Shown: positions 41,890 to 51,155 of the stretch, one piece after another
How the letters are laid out: each line of letters opens with the position of its first letter
Numbering within the stretch: position 1 is the stretch's first letter
Assembly (NCBI RefSeq): GCF_023184515.1
Contig: NZ_JAAHBP010000023.1
Span: 62,001-126,000, forward strand
Direction: 5' to 3'
DNA length: 64,000 bases
Origin: Streptomyces sp. D2-8
Lineage (GTDB): Bacteria; Actinomycetota; Actinomycetes; Streptomycetales; Streptomycetaceae
Made by a program: the position numbers and the translations under genes
Notes under the pieces: generated by a model
What the model was told of the DNA's origin: nothing
Seen by the model: only the letters and a program-made list of their open reading frames with translations
Databases searched by the model: none

Positions 41890-44280
41890 GTGGGCGGGAT
41901 CACTCTGGCGCAGGACGAACCGGCGGTGGCGCCTCCCGACACCCCCGCACCACCGCCGGATCCGGACACCGGACCGAGCCCGCGCCGGGTGCGGTTGATC
42001 TTCTTCGCTCTCATGCCGGCCCTGCTCCTGGCCGCCCTGGAGCAGATGATCGTCGCCACCGCGCTCCCGAAGATCGTCGGTGACTTGCACGGCCTGGACC
42101 GGATGTCCTGGGCGATCACCGCCTACCTGCTCACCGCCACCGTCGGACTGCCGATCTACGGCAGGCTCGGCGATCTCCTCGGCCGCAAGGGTGTCTTCCA
42201 GTTCGCGCTCGTCGTCTTCGTCGCCGGCTCCGCGCTCGCGGGCCGGGCGCAGGACATGGACCAACTGATCGCCTTCCGGGCCCTGCAGGGCGTCGGCGCG
42301 GGCGGCCTCATGATCGGTGTCCAGACGATCATCGCGGACATCGTGCCGCCCCGGCGGCGCGGCCGCTACATGGGCCTGATCGGCGCCGCCTTCGGCCTCG
42401 CCTCCGTAGCCGGACCGCTGCTCGGCGGCTACTTCACCGACCACCTCTCCTGGCGCTGGTGCTTCTACATCAACGTCCCCTTCGGCCTGGTCACCCTGGC
42501 CGTCGTCGCCGTCACGCTGAAGCTGCCCAAGCCGGCCGTCAGAGCCCGGCTGGACATCCTCGGCGCGCTGCTGCTGACCGCCGCCTCCACCTGCCTGGTC
42601 CTGCTGACCAGTTGGGGCGGCACCGAGTACGCCTGGGACTCGCGCACGATCCTCGGCCTCGCGACCGGAGCGGCGGCGGCGACCGTCCTCTTCCTCGTCA
42701 CCGAGCACTTCGCCGCCGAACCCCTCATCCCGCTGCGGCTGTTCAGGGACTCCGTCTTCAACGTCACCGGCCTGGTCGGCCTGGTGATCGGGGTCGGCCT
42801 GTTCGGGGCCGCCAGCTATCTGCCGACGTATCTGCAGATGGTCGACGGGGCCTCCGCCACCGAGTCGGGCCTGCTCATGCTGCCGATGATGGCCGGCATC
42901 GTCGGCGCCTCGATCATCGCCGGCCGGCTCATCAGCCACACCGGCCGCTACAAGGCCTACCCGATCCTCGGCGGCGTCCTCTCCGTCGCCGGCATGTGGC
43001 TGCTGTCGCGGCTGGAGGTCGGCACGCCCCGGTTGCACTACAGCATCTGGATGGCCGTCCTCGGCGCCGGCATCGGCATGGTGATGCCGGTGCTGATCCT
43101 CGCCGTGCAGAACTCCGTACGCCCCGCCGACCTCGGCACCGCCACCAGCGCCAGCAACTACTTCCGGCAGATCGGCGGCAGCGTCGGAGCCGCAGTCTTC
43201 GGCACCCTCCTCGCCGACCGGCTCACCGACGCCCTCGCCGAGCGCCTGCCGGCACGCGCGGGCACCGGGCTGCCGGACCCCGAGTCCCTCACCCCGCAGC
43301 TCGTGCACGCACTGCCCCCGGCCGTGCGCGAGGACTACATCCGGGCGTACGCCGACGCCATGCCGCGGATCTTCCTCTACCTGGTGCCGGTGCTCGTCCT
43401 CGGACTGGTCATCGCCCTCTTCCTCAAGGAGAAACCCCTGGTGTCCCACAACGCCTCCGTCACCGACCCGGACACGGCGCCGGGGAGCGCCCCGATCCCG
43501 CAGGCCCGCGCCGGGTACGCCGCCGGCGTACCCGTCTGCGGCTCGGTGCAGCACCACGACGGGACCGTCGTGCCCCGCGCGGCGATCACGCTCATCGACG
43601 TCACCGGGCAGCAGACCGGGCGCGGCGCGAGCGGCGAGGACGGGCGCTATGCGCTGGCCACCCCGGGCCCGGGCTCGTACGTGCTGATCGCCGCGGCCGG
43701 CGGCCACCAGCCGCAGGCGGTGTCCGTGACCGTCGGCGAACGCCCCGTCGAACTCGACATCGTCCTCGGCGGCGCCGGAAACCTGATCGGCACCGTGGTC
43801 ACCGCCGACGGCACGCCCGTACGGGATGCCACCGTCACGCTCACCAACGTGCACGGCGAGGTCGTGGCCACCACCCGCAGCGGCCGGGAGGGCGGCTACG
43901 TCATCACCGAGCTGGTCGCCGGCGAGTACACCCTCGCCGCCAGTGCGCCCGCCTTCCGCCCGGCCGCGCTCCCCGTCACCGTCCAGGCAGCCCGCGAGAC
44001 CCGCCGGGACATCGAACTGGCCGGCGGCGCCGTGCTGCGCGGCACCGTCCGGGCGGGCGGTGGCCGGCCTGTCGAGGACGCGCGCGTGACGCTGCTCGAC
44101 GTGGCGGGCAACGTGGTCGACACCCTCACCACGGGCGCCGACGGCACCTTCCGCTTCGTCGACCTGTCCTCCGGCGAATACACCGTCATCGCCGCCGGAT
44201 ACCCGCCCGTCGCCACCGTGCTCCAGGTCGCCGGAGGAGGCCGTACCGAGCGGGATCTCCAACTGGGTCACGAGGACTGA
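41890..44280 (+). CDS. DHA2 drug exporter with three C-terminal beta domains
   Basis: A 796-residue fusion. Residues about 35-515 form a 14-helix major facilitator of the DHA2 (EmrB/QacA) type: motif A is GRLGDLLGRKG, and motif C is the GLASVAGPLLGG stretch. Residues about 540-790 form three carboxypeptidase-regulatory-like beta-sandwiches, each with the V-x-G-x-V pattern and a terminal GxYxl turn (EDGRYALATPGPGSYVL; EGGYVITELVAGEYTL; DGTFRFVDLSSGEYTV). The domains probably lie on the cytoplasmic side if the exporter has the usual topology. The GTG start follows GAGGGGAG. Substrate unknown. Confidence 0.9.
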   Translation: MGGITLAQDEPAVAPPDTPAPPPDPDTGPSPRRVRLIFFALMPALLLAALEQMIVATALPKIVGDLHGLDRMSWAITAYLLTATVGLPIYGRLGDLLGRKGVFQFALVVFVAGSALAGRAQDMDQLIAFRALQGVGAGGLMIGVQTIIADIVPPRRRGRYMGLIGAAFGLASVAGPLLGGYFTDHLSWRWCFYINVPFGLVTLAVVAVTLKLPKPAVRARLDILGALLLTAASTCLVLLTSWGGTEYAWDSRTILGLATGAAAATVLFLVTEHFAAEPLIPLRLFRDSVFNVTGLVGLVIGVGLFGAASYLPTYLQMVDGASATESGLLMLPMMAGIVGASIIAGRLISHTGRYKAYPILGGVLSVAGMWLLSRLEVGTPRLHYSIWMAVLGAGIGMVMPVLILAVQNSVRPADLGTATSASNYFRQIGGSVGAAVFGTLLADRLTDALAERLPARAGTGLPDPESLTPQLVHALPPAVREDYIRAYADAMPRIFLYLVPVLVLGLVIALFLKEKPLVSHNASVTDPDTAPGSAPIPQARAGYAAGVPVCGSVQHHDGTVVPRAAITLIDVTGQQTGRGASGEDGRYALATPGPGSYVLIAAAGGHQPQAVSVTVGERPVELDIVLGGAGNLIGTVVTADGTPVRDATVTLTNVHGEVVATTRSGREGGYVITELVAGEYTLAASAPAFRPAALPVTVQAARETRRDIELAGGAVLRGTVRAGGGRPVEDARVTLLDVAGNVVDTLTTGADGTFRFVDLSSGEYTVIAAGYPPVATVLQVAGGGRTERDLQLGHED

Positions 44281-44291
44281 ACGGGCAGCGG

Positions 44292-44326
44292 CGCGCGGGG
44301 TCGCACGCCGGTGCGAACCCCGCGCG
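44292..44326 (+). terminator. Terminator after the exporter gene
   Basis: CGCGCGGGGT and ACCCCGCGCG pair, enclosing CGCAC-GCCG-GTGCG, with one bulged A. The long stem lies 12 bp after the stop codon and separates the exporter from the phosphatase gene. Confidence 0.75.
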
Positions 44327-44423
44327 AGCAATTCCCGCATTGCCTCACATCGCCACCTGCGGGAGCCGTACGGTGGTGACGCCGGCACAGATCTTGCGTC
44401 CGTGGGGAGAGAGGGCCTGGGCC

Positions 44424-46862
44424 ATGGACCGTGGCACCGACAGCGCTGGGCAGGGCACGACGACGGAACCCGCTGAACCCGGCCGCGTCCCCCTGGCCGT
44501 CGTCGTGGTCGACCGCGACGGCCTCGTGTCCCACTGGAGCCGCGGCGCACGGCGCCTGTTCGGCGTCCCCAAGGAGGAGGCGATCGGCCGCACGGCCCTC
44601 GACCTGCTCCCCGTCTCCGGTGCCCTGCCCCACGAGCAGGGCACCACTCCGTATGCCGCCGGCGACGGTCTCGGCCCCGACCTCGAATCCTCCCTCGACG
44701 GCGGGCTCTCCTACCCCTCGGCGGGCCGCGCCCGGCTCACCGCTTCCGGGGACGGGCGGGTCGACGTCCTGTGGTGGGCCTACCCCCTGGTGGGCCCCGG
44801 GCCCGAGCGGCTGCTCGTGCTGGCCGCCGACGCCGAAGGGCTGCGTGCGGGCGGCGGGGCGTTCGAGCGGATCGCGCCCGGCTTCGCACTGCACACCGAC
44901 TTCCCCGGGTCCGAGGACCTCGCCCGCCGGCTCCCCGAGATCCTGCCCAGCATGAGCGTCGGCGAGAGCGCCCGGATCGTCGCGCAGATCCTCGAACTCG
45001 GCTACCCGATCCTGGAGTTCAGTCAGAACGACCGGGTGCCCGTCACCCCCGACTGGGGCGTGGCCCGGCGAGCCGAACGCACGGCGCGCCGCGAACGGGC
45101 CGCGCGGGCCCTGGCCGCCGGCGAACCCGTTCCGGAGGACCTGCGGGACGAGGGCGAGGACCTCGAACATGCCGCCGTCCGCGAGCGCCTGGAGTTCCTC
45201 AACGAGGTCAGCGGCCGTATCGGCACCTCCCTCGACCTGTCCCGCACGATCATCGAGGTCAGCAGGGCCGTCGTGCCCCGCTTCACCGATGTCGCCGGGA
45301 CGTACCTGCGTGAACAGGTCGTCGCCGGCGAGGCGTTCGAGGACGGAGTGCCCGACACGACCACGATGTGGCACCGCGTCGCCGTCGAGCACACCGACGA
45401 ACCGGGCCGCTGGGACGATGTCGTGCCGGTCGGCGAGGCCATGCCGTTCCCGGCGCACACGCCGTTCTTCCAGTGCATGACGAGCGGCGAACCCGTCCTC
45501 GTGCCGCGGATCAGCGAGGAGATGGGGCACGCCATCGCCGCGCAGTTCGAGAAGCGCGACATCCGGCCCCTCATCACCGGCCGCTCGATGCTGGTCGTGC
45601 CCCTCAAGGCGCGCAACGTCGTCCTCGGGTTCATGATCCTGCTGCGGCACCCGGAGCGGCCCGTCTTCAACGACATGGACCGCGTCACCGGCGCCGAACT
45701 CGCCGCCCGCGCGGGCCTCGTGCTCGACAACGCGCGCATGTACACCTTCCAGGAGAACGTCGCCGAGACGCTCCAGGACAGCATGCTCCCGCACATCCCG
45801 CCCCGCATGGCGGGCTGCGACATCGCCACCCGCTATCTGCCGGGCACGCTGCTCGGGCGGGTCGGCGGCGACTGGTTCGACGCGGTGAAACTGCACGGCG
45901 GGCGCACGGCGTTCGTCGTCGGCGACGTCATGGGCCACGGCCTGAACTCGGCTGCGATGATGGGCCAGTTGCGCACGGCCGTGCAGACCATGGCCGGGCT
46001 CGACCTGCCGCCCGCCGAGCTGCTGCGCAACCTCGACGACCTCGCCCAGCGCCTCGGCGACGGCTACCTCGCGACCTGCCTCTACGCCGTCTACGACCCG
46101 ATCGCGAGCGAGCTCCACCTCGCCAACGCCGGTCACATCCCGCCGGTCCTGGTCCGTGCCGACGACGGCCGCAGCGAACTGCTGGACCTGCCCACGGGCG
46201 CGCCCATCGGCGTCGGGGGAGTGCCCTTCGAGGCGGTGCGTGTGCGCGTGGAGTCCGGCGACCGGCTGGTGATGTGCACCGACGGGCTCGTCGAGGTGCG
46301 CGGCGAGGACATCGGGGCCGGGCTCGCCACGCTCTGCGAGTCGGCCGCGCACCCGGCCGCGTCCATGGACGACGCCTGCGACACCATCATCCGCGCCCTG
46401 GCTGTGACATTCTCAAAAGCGGGCCGCGGCGGCCGTAAGGACGACGTGGCGCTGCTGATGGCGCGGCTGGGCGGCATCGAGCCGGACGACGTGGCCGAAT
46501 GGCGCCTCGCCCTCGACCCGGCCGAGGTGGGCCGGGCCCGCGCGGTGGTCCGCGAGCAACTGCACGACTGGGGCCTGGCGAACCTCGTCGCGCCCGCCGA
46601 GCTGCTGGCCGGCGAACTCGTCACCAACGCCGTACGGCACTCCCACGCCCGGCCCGTCCAACTGCGCCTGGTCCGCGGCGACACCCTGCTGTGCGAGGTG
46701 GACGACGACGACCACGAGCTGCCGACGCTGCTCAACGCGGGCCCGCTCGACGAGACCGGACGCGGCCTGCGTGTCGTCAGCACGCTGTCGCGCGAGTGGG
46801 GGAGCAGCCGGACCAAGGCCGGCAAGACGGTCTGGTTCGAGCTGACGCTGCCGCGCCGCTGA
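44424..46862 (+). CDS. PAS-GAF-SpoIIE phosphatase with HATPase domain
   Basis: An 812-residue signalling protein. A PAS domain (about 22-130; VVVVDRDGLVSHWSRGARRLFG), a charged linker, a GAF domain (about 265-450), a PP2C/SpoIIE domain (460-680; VGGDWFDAV, VVGDVMGHG, MCTDGLVEV, KDDVALL) and an anti-sigma-type HATPase domain (690-812; ELVTNAVRHSH, GRGLRVV) follow in order. So one chain has both the phosphatase and the serine kinase/anti-sigma activity acting on STAS partners. GGGGAGAGAGGG precedes the ATG by 8 nt. A shorter cousin lies at 10000-12045. Confidence 0.93.
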   Translation: MDRGTDSAGQGTTTEPAEPGRVPLAVVVVDRDGLVSHWSRGARRLFGVPKEEAIGRTALDLLPVSGALPHEQGTTPYAAGDGLGPDLESSLDGGLSYPSAGRARLTASGDGRVDVLWWAYPLVGPGPERLLVLAADAEGLRAGGGAFERIAPGFALHTDFPGSEDLARRLPEILPSMSVGESARIVAQILELGYPILEFSQNDRVPVTPDWGVARRAERTARRERAARALAAGEPVPEDLRDEGEDLEHAAVRERLEFLNEVSGRIGTSLDLSRTIIEVSRAVVPRFTDVAGTYLREQVVAGEAFEDGVPDTTTMWHRVAVEHTDEPGRWDDVVPVGEAMPFPAHTPFFQCMTSGEPVLVPRISEEMGHAIAAQFEKRDIRPLITGRSMLVVPLKARNVVLGFMILLRHPERPVFNDMDRVTGAELAARAGLVLDNARMYTFQENVAETLQDSMLPHIPPRMAGCDIATRYLPGTLLGRVGGDWFDAVKLHGGRTAFVVGDVMGHGLNSAAMMGQLRTAVQTMAGLDLPPAELLRNLDDLAQRLGDGYLATCLYAVYDPIASELHLANAGHIPPVLVRADDGRSELLDLPTGAPIGVGGVPFEAVRVRVESGDRLVMCTDGLVEVRGEDIGAGLATLCESAAHPAASMDDACDTIIRALAVTFSKAGRGGRKDDVALLMARLGGIEPDDVAEWRLALDPAEVGRARAVVREQLHDWGLANLVAPAELLAGELVTNAVRHSHARPVQLRLVRGDTLLCEVDDDDHELPTLLNAGPLDETGRGLRVVSTLSREWGSSRTKAGKTVWFELTLPRR

Positions 46863-46875
46863 GCACCTCCGGGGC

Positions 46876-46906
46876 GAACGCGGCGTGAAGGTACGTCCCC
46901 GCGTTC
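46876..46906 (+). terminator. Hairpin after the phosphatase gene
   Basis: GAACGCGG (46876-46883) pairs with CCGCGTTC (46899-46906), followed by TTGT. It lies 13 bp after the stop codon. Confidence 0.55.
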
Positions 46907-46985
46907 TTGTGGCCGCGACCGGAGCGCGATACACCGTACTCGCCCGTCGTATGGCGGGATTCGTTCGCACCCTGGGGAGTGGGCC

Positions 46986-47711
46986 ATGAGCGTGACGAGT
47001 CGGTACCGGGAGGCCTGGGAAGGGTTCTGGCGCGAGGCGTCCGGTGAATCCGGGGCGGTGTTCTGGGACGCGGAACCGGTCCTGACCGTGGGCCCGCATC
47101 TCGCCCTGTTCGAACCGTATCTGGCCGACCCCGCACTGCCGCTGGTGGACCTGGGCTGCGGCAACGGTACCCAGACCCGCTACCTCGCCGACCGTTTCCC
47201 GCGGGTGCTGGGCGTCGACCTGTCCGCCGCCGCCCTCGATCACGCCCGGCGCGGCGACCCGGCGGGGCAGGCCGCCTACCGGCAGGTGGACGCCGCCGAG
47301 AAGGACGAGACCCAGGCCCTGCACGCGGAGCTCGGCGACACCAACGTCTACATGCGGGGCGTCCTGCACCAGTGCGAGCCGGACGACCGGCAGGCCCTGG
47401 TCGACGGGATCGCCACGCTGGTCGGCGACCGCGGCCGCGCCTGCCTGGTGGAGCTCTCGGGCGCCGCCAAGCCGGTCCTGAGGGGCCTCGCGGGCGGCCC
47501 GGACGGTCCGCCGCCCAAGCTCACGCCGGTGTTCCGGCACGGCCTCGCGCCCGGCGAGGTCTCGGACGAGGCCGTGCCCGAGTATCTGCGCTCGGCCGGG
47601 CTCACCGTCCTGGCGAGCGGTCACCTGCCCCTGAGGAGCGCGGAGTACCGGCCGGACGGCACACGCATCGAGCTGCCCTCCACCTGGCTGGTGGCGGGGC
47701 GTACGGCCTGA
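46986..47711 (+). CDS. SAM-dependent methyltransferase
   Basis: A 241-residue class I methyltransferase. Motif I is VDLGCGNGTQTRYLA with the acidic end of strand 2 in LGVDLSAAAL; the post-motif regions are shorter. GGGAG lies 7 nt upstream of the ATG. The N-terminal WEGFWREASGESGAVFWDAEP is a small cap. No substrate can be inferred; it stands alone between two hairpins or gaps. Confidence 0.85.
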   Translation: MSVTSRYREAWEGFWREASGESGAVFWDAEPVLTVGPHLALFEPYLADPALPLVDLGCGNGTQTRYLADRFPRVLGVDLSAAALDHARRGDPAGQAAYRQVDAAEKDETQALHAELGDTNVYMRGVLHQCEPDDRQALVDGIATLVGDRGRACLVELSGAAKPVLRGLAGGPDGPPPKLTPVFRHGLAPGEVSDEAVPEYLRSAGLTVLASGHLPLRSAEYRPDGTRIELPSTWLVAGRTA

Positions 47712-47827
47712 GGGGGGCCATCAGGGGACCGGACCCGGGGGACGTGCTCTGGCGGCGAACAGATTTGTCGGTGTACGGTCACCCTGCCCCGGTCCGTGCA
47801 CCTGCCTCGCCCCCGCGGAGGACGGCC

Positions 47828-48925
47828 ATGCCGATGCCCTGGTTACGGATGCTGGTCGCGTCGGCGGTGTCGACGGTGCTGGTCGGGACCTCCGCCGTCA
47901 CGGACGCCGCCGCACCGTACCCTCGCGCGCTACGGGACAGTGTGCACACCGCAGGGCGGGTGCAGGACGCCGGCGACGTGCTCCGGTACAGCTGGCCCGG
48001 CGTCTACTTCGAGGGCCGGATCCGGGGCACCGGCGTGGGCGTCGTACTCGACGATCCGGCCGCCGACTACGACGTCCAGGTCGACGGAGCCACCGTCGCG
48101 ACCCTCGTCACTCCCGGGAAAGCCACGCACTGGGTCAGGGGCCTGCGCGACGGCGTGCACAGCGTCCGGCTCGTCAAGCGCAACGACACCCCGTGGAGCA
48201 CCAGCTCCTTCGGCGGCTTCGTCGCCGCACCCGGCGGTGCCGTCCTGGCCCGGCCGGCCGCACGCAGCCGCCAGATCGAGTTCATCGGCGACTCCCTCAC
48301 GGCCGGCTACGGAAACCTCTCCACCTCCCGCGACTGCGACGGTGGGCAGCTGGGCCGCACCACCAACGCCGACGTGAGCTACGGCGCCCTCACCGCCCGG
48401 GGGCTGCGCGCCGACTACCAGGTCAACGCCTATTCGGGCCAGGGCATGGTGCGCAACTACAACGGAGGCTCCCCGGAGGTGAACTACCGCAGCTTCTACG
48501 ACCGTGCGCTGCTGAACGTGCCGGGCGACGTCTGGCGGAACCCGGGCACCTGGCGGCCGCAGCTCGTGGTGATCCACCTCGGCACGAACGACTTCTCGAC
48601 CCCGATCAACCCGGGCGAGCCATGGACGGACGAGAGCCTCGCCGCCGCCTACCGCGGCGCCTACAGCGGCTTCCTCGACAAGCTGCGGGGGCGCTACGGG
48701 CCCGCGGCCACCATCCTGGCCGTGGGCACGGGCCCCTTCGCCGGCCATGTCGAACACGTCGTGCGGGAGCGCACCGGCGCGGGCGACCGACGGGTGCGCT
48801 ACTGGCCCCTCGACACCACCGGCCTGGACCACACCGGCTGCCACTGGCACTACTCGGCCCGTGACCACCGCCTGCTGGCCGACCGTCTCACCGCGTTCCT
48901 CGCCGACCTGCCGATCCGTTGGTGA
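47828..48925 (+). CDS. Secreted SGNH/GDSL esterase (CE2-like) with a TTA codon
   Basis: A 365-residue exported hydrolase. A Sec signal covers about 1-28. A jelly-roll domain (about 45-140) precedes the SGNH domain, the arrangement of CE2 acetyl-xylan-type esterases. Ser156 lies in FIGDSLTAGYG, Asn254 in HLGTND, and the His/Asp pair in the DHTGCHWH region (334-341). Codon 6 is TTA (47843-47845), read only by the bldA tRNA in Streptomyces, so translation should be limited to developing or late cultures. GGAGG lies about 6 nt upstream. Likely role: deacetylation of a polysaccharide. Confidence 0.9.
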   Translation: MPMPWLRMLVASAVSTVLVGTSAVTDAAAPYPRALRDSVHTAGRVQDAGDVLRYSWPGVYFEGRIRGTGVGVVLDDPAADYDVQVDGATVATLVTPGKATHWVRGLRDGVHSVRLVKRNDTPWSTSSFGGFVAAPGGAVLARPAARSRQIEFIGDSLTAGYGNLSTSRDCDGGQLGRTTNADVSYGALTARGLRADYQVNAYSGQGMVRNYNGGSPEVNYRSFYDRALLNVPGDVWRNPGTWRPQLVVIHLGTNDFSTPINPGEPWTDESLAAAYRGAYSGFLDKLRGRYGPAATILAVGTGPFAGHVEHVVRERTGAGDRRVRYWPLDTTGLDHTGCHWHYSARDHRLLADRLTAFLADLPIRW

Positions 48926-48956
48926 CCACCTCGTAGCCGGTTCAGCCCGCAGCGCG

Positions 48957-48962
48957 TAACGT
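48957..48962 (+). promoter_or_regulatory. -10 element of the peptidase operon
   Basis: TAACGT lies 8 nt before the ATG of a 10-codon ORF, which has no Shine-Dalgarno. It could drive a leaderless operon mRNA. No convincing -35. Confidence 0.35.
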
Positions 48963-48970
48963 GACGAACC

Positions 48971-49003
48971 ATGAAGATCTCCGCCCTGGACGGCTCGTCA
49001 TGA
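48971..49003 (+). CDS. Ten-codon leader ORF of the peptidase operon
   Basis: ATG AAG ATC ... TCA TGA encodes MKISALDGSS. Its stop overlaps the ATG of the M55 gene (ATGA), which itself lacks a Shine-Dalgarno. This arrangement would let ribosomes that start on a leaderless mRNA reinitiate at the peptidase gene. It may be chance; an alternative is that the M55 protein starts at GTG 48961 in frame. Confidence 0.3.
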   Translation: MKISALDGSS

Positions 49004-49833
49004 GAATCCTCGTCAGCGCCGACATGGAGGGCGCCACCGGCGTCACCTGGCCCGACGACGTGATGCCGGGCGCGTCCCAGTGGGAGCGCTGCCGCTCACT
49101 GTTCACCTCCGATGTCAACGCCGCCGTACTAGGCTTCCACGACGGCGGCGCCGACGAGGTGATCATCAACGAGGCGCACTCCACGATGCGCAACCTGCTG
49201 CTGGAGCAGCTCGACGACCGCGCCCAGATGCTCACCGGCCGGCACAAGGAACTGTCCATGGTGGAGGGCGTGCAGCACGGCGACGTCGACGGCATCGCGT
49301 TCGTCGGCTACCACGCGGGCGCCGGCATGGAGGGCGTCCTCGCCCACACCTACCTCGCCAACTCGATCACGGGCGTGTGGCTGAACGACGTACGGGCCAG
49401 CGAGGGGCTGCTCAACGCGCATGTCGTCGCCGAGTTCGGGGTGCCGGTCGTGCTGGTCACCGGGGACGACGTGGCGTGCGAGGACGCGCTCGGGTACGCG
49501 CCCGAGGCGCTGAAGGTCGCGGTGAAGGACCACGTGTCGCGCTACGCGGCGGTGTGCCGCACGCCCGCCCGGACCGGGGCCGACATCCGGGCGGCGGCCA
49601 AGGAGGCCGCCGCGCTGGCGGTACGTCACGAACCCGTGCACGGCGGCCCGTTCACCGTGGCCGTGGAGTTCGACGCCGAGCACCTGGCGATGGCCGCCAC
49701 CGTCGTCCCGGGCGTGGAACGGATCGGGGAGCGGAAGGTGGCGTACACGAGCGAGACCATGTACGAGGGCATCCGCGCCTTCAAGGCGGTCACCACGATC
49801 GTCTCGGCCGCGGTGGAGGAGCAGTATGGCTGA
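49000..49833 (+). CDS. M55 family D-aminopeptidase (DppA-like)
   Basis: A 277-residue zinc peptidase of family M55, whose founder DppA of Bacillus subtilis cleaves D-amino-acid peptides. The metal ligands are visible: Asp and Glu of SADMEG (residues 8 and 10), the His of INEAHSTMRN, the His of VGYHAGAG and a following Glu region (RASEGLLNA). It is the first of four coupled peptidase genes. The next gene overlaps its 3' end by 8 nt. Confidence 0.9.
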   Translation: MRILVSADMEGATGVTWPDDVMPGASQWERCRSLFTSDVNAAVLGFHDGGADEVIINEAHSTMRNLLLEQLDDRAQMLTGRHKELSMVEGVQHGDVDGIAFVGYHAGAGMEGVLAHTYLANSITGVWLNDVRASEGLLNAHVVAEFGVPVVLVTGDDVACEDALGYAPEALKVAVKDHVSRYAAVCRTPARTGADIRAAAKEAAALAVRHEPVHGGPFTVAVEFDAEHLAMAATVVPGVERIGERKVAYTSETMYEGIRAFKAVTTIVSAAVEEQYG

Positions 49834-51139
49834 TCAGGTGGACGGGACCGCGCTGGACGAGGTCGTGACGTTCACGTCCGACCTCATCCGGATCGACACC
49901 ACCAACCGGGGCGGCGGCGACTGCCAGGAGCGGCCCGCCGCCGAGTACGCCGCCGCCCGGCTCGCCGGCGCCGGGATCGAGCCCACCCTGCTGGAGCGCG
50001 CCAAGGGGCGGACCAACGTCGTCGCCCGTATCGAGGGCACCGACCCGTCGGCCGGCGCGCTGCTGCTCCACGGCCATCTGGACGTCGTGCCCGCCGCGGC
50101 CGCCGACTGGAGCGTGCACCCGTTCTCCGGGGAGATCCGCGACGGGGTCGTCTGGGGACGCGGCGCCGTCGACATGAAGAACATGGACGCGATGATCCTG
50201 GCCGTCGTGCACGGCTGGGCACGGCAGGGCGTCCGGCCCCGCCGGGACATCGTCATCGCGTTCACCGCGGACGAGGAGGACAGCGCCGAGGACGGAGCCG
50301 GATTCCTCGCCGACCAGCACCCCGCACTCTTCGAGGGCTGCACCGAAGGCATCAGCGAGTCGGGCGCCTTCACCTTCCACGACGGCGACGGGCGGCAGAT
50401 CTACCCGATCGCGGCCGGGGAGCGCGGCACCGCCTGGCTGAAGCTCACCGCCCGCGGACGCGCCGGACACGGCTCCAAGGTCAACCGGGACAACGCGGTG
50501 ACCCGCCTCGCGGGCGCGATCGCGCGGATCGGCGCGCACGAGTGGCCCCTGCGGCTGACCCCGACCGTACGGGCCGCACTCACCGAACTCGCCGCGCTCT
50601 ACGGCATCGAGACCGACCTCACCGACGTGGACGCACTGCTGGAGAAGCTCGGCCCTGCCGCCCGGCTCGTCGAGCCGACCCTGCGCAACAGCGCCAACCC
50701 GACCATGCTGGACGCCGGTTACAAGATCAACGTCATTCCCGGTGAGGCCGTGGCGCACGTGGACGGCCGGTACATGCCCGGCGGCGAGGAGGAGTTCCGC
50801 AGCACCCTCGACCGGCTCACCGGGCCGGACGTGGACTGGGAGTTCCACCACCGCGAGGTCGCCCTGGAGTCGCCGGTGGACTCGGTGACGTTCGCGGGGA
50901 TGCGGGCCGCCATCGAGGAGTTCGCGCCCGAGGGGAGCGTGGTGCCGTTCTGCATGTCCGGTGGCACCGACGCCAAGCAGTTCTCCCGCCTCGGCATCAC
51001 CGGCTACGGCTTCACGCCGCTGAAGCTGCCGGACGGCTACGACTACGCGGCCATGTTCCACGGCGTCGACGAGCGGGTACCGGTCGAGGCGCTGCACTTC
51101 GGCGTCCGCGTGCTCGACCGGTTCCTGCGCACGGCCTAG
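49826..51139 (+). CDS. M20 family metallopeptidase
   Basis: A 437-residue dizinc peptidase of the M20/ArgE/DapE/dipeptidase group. LLHGHLDVVPA (first zinc His and catalytic Asp), WGRGAVDMKNM (bridging Asp), TADEEDSAEDGA (catalytic Glu and zinc Glu) and the late FHGVDERVPVE His are all present. A lid domain lies between about 190 and 310. It overlaps the M55 gene by 8 nt, so translation is coupled. Likely a dipeptidase or acyl-amino-acid hydrolase. Confidence 0.9.
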   Translation: MADQVDGTALDEVVTFTSDLIRIDTTNRGGGDCQERPAAEYAAARLAGAGIEPTLLERAKGRTNVVARIEGTDPSAGALLLHGHLDVVPAAAADWSVHPFSGEIRDGVVWGRGAVDMKNMDAMILAVVHGWARQGVRPRRDIVIAFTADEEDSAEDGAGFLADQHPALFEGCTEGISESGAFTFHDGDGRQIYPIAAGERGTAWLKLTARGRAGHGSKVNRDNAVTRLAGAIARIGAHEWPLRLTPTVRAALTELAALYGIETDLTDVDALLEKLGPAARLVEPTLRNSANPTMLDAGYKINVIPGEAVAHVDGRYMPGGEEEFRSTLDRLTGPDVDWEFHHREVALESPVDSVTFAGMRAAIEEFAPEGSVVPFCMSGGTDAKQFSRLGITGYGFTPLKLPDGYDYAAMFHGVDERVPVEALHFGVRVLDRFLRTA

Positions 51140-51155
51140 GAGAGTGGGGGAGACG

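Noticed and set aside
42459..44423. A long plus-strand frame joining the exporter region to the SpoIIE phosphatase gene
   Set aside because: Upstream of ATG 44424 the translation is Arg/Pro-rich shadow sequence of the exporter gene, and a terminator and ribosome binding site mark a separate gene start.
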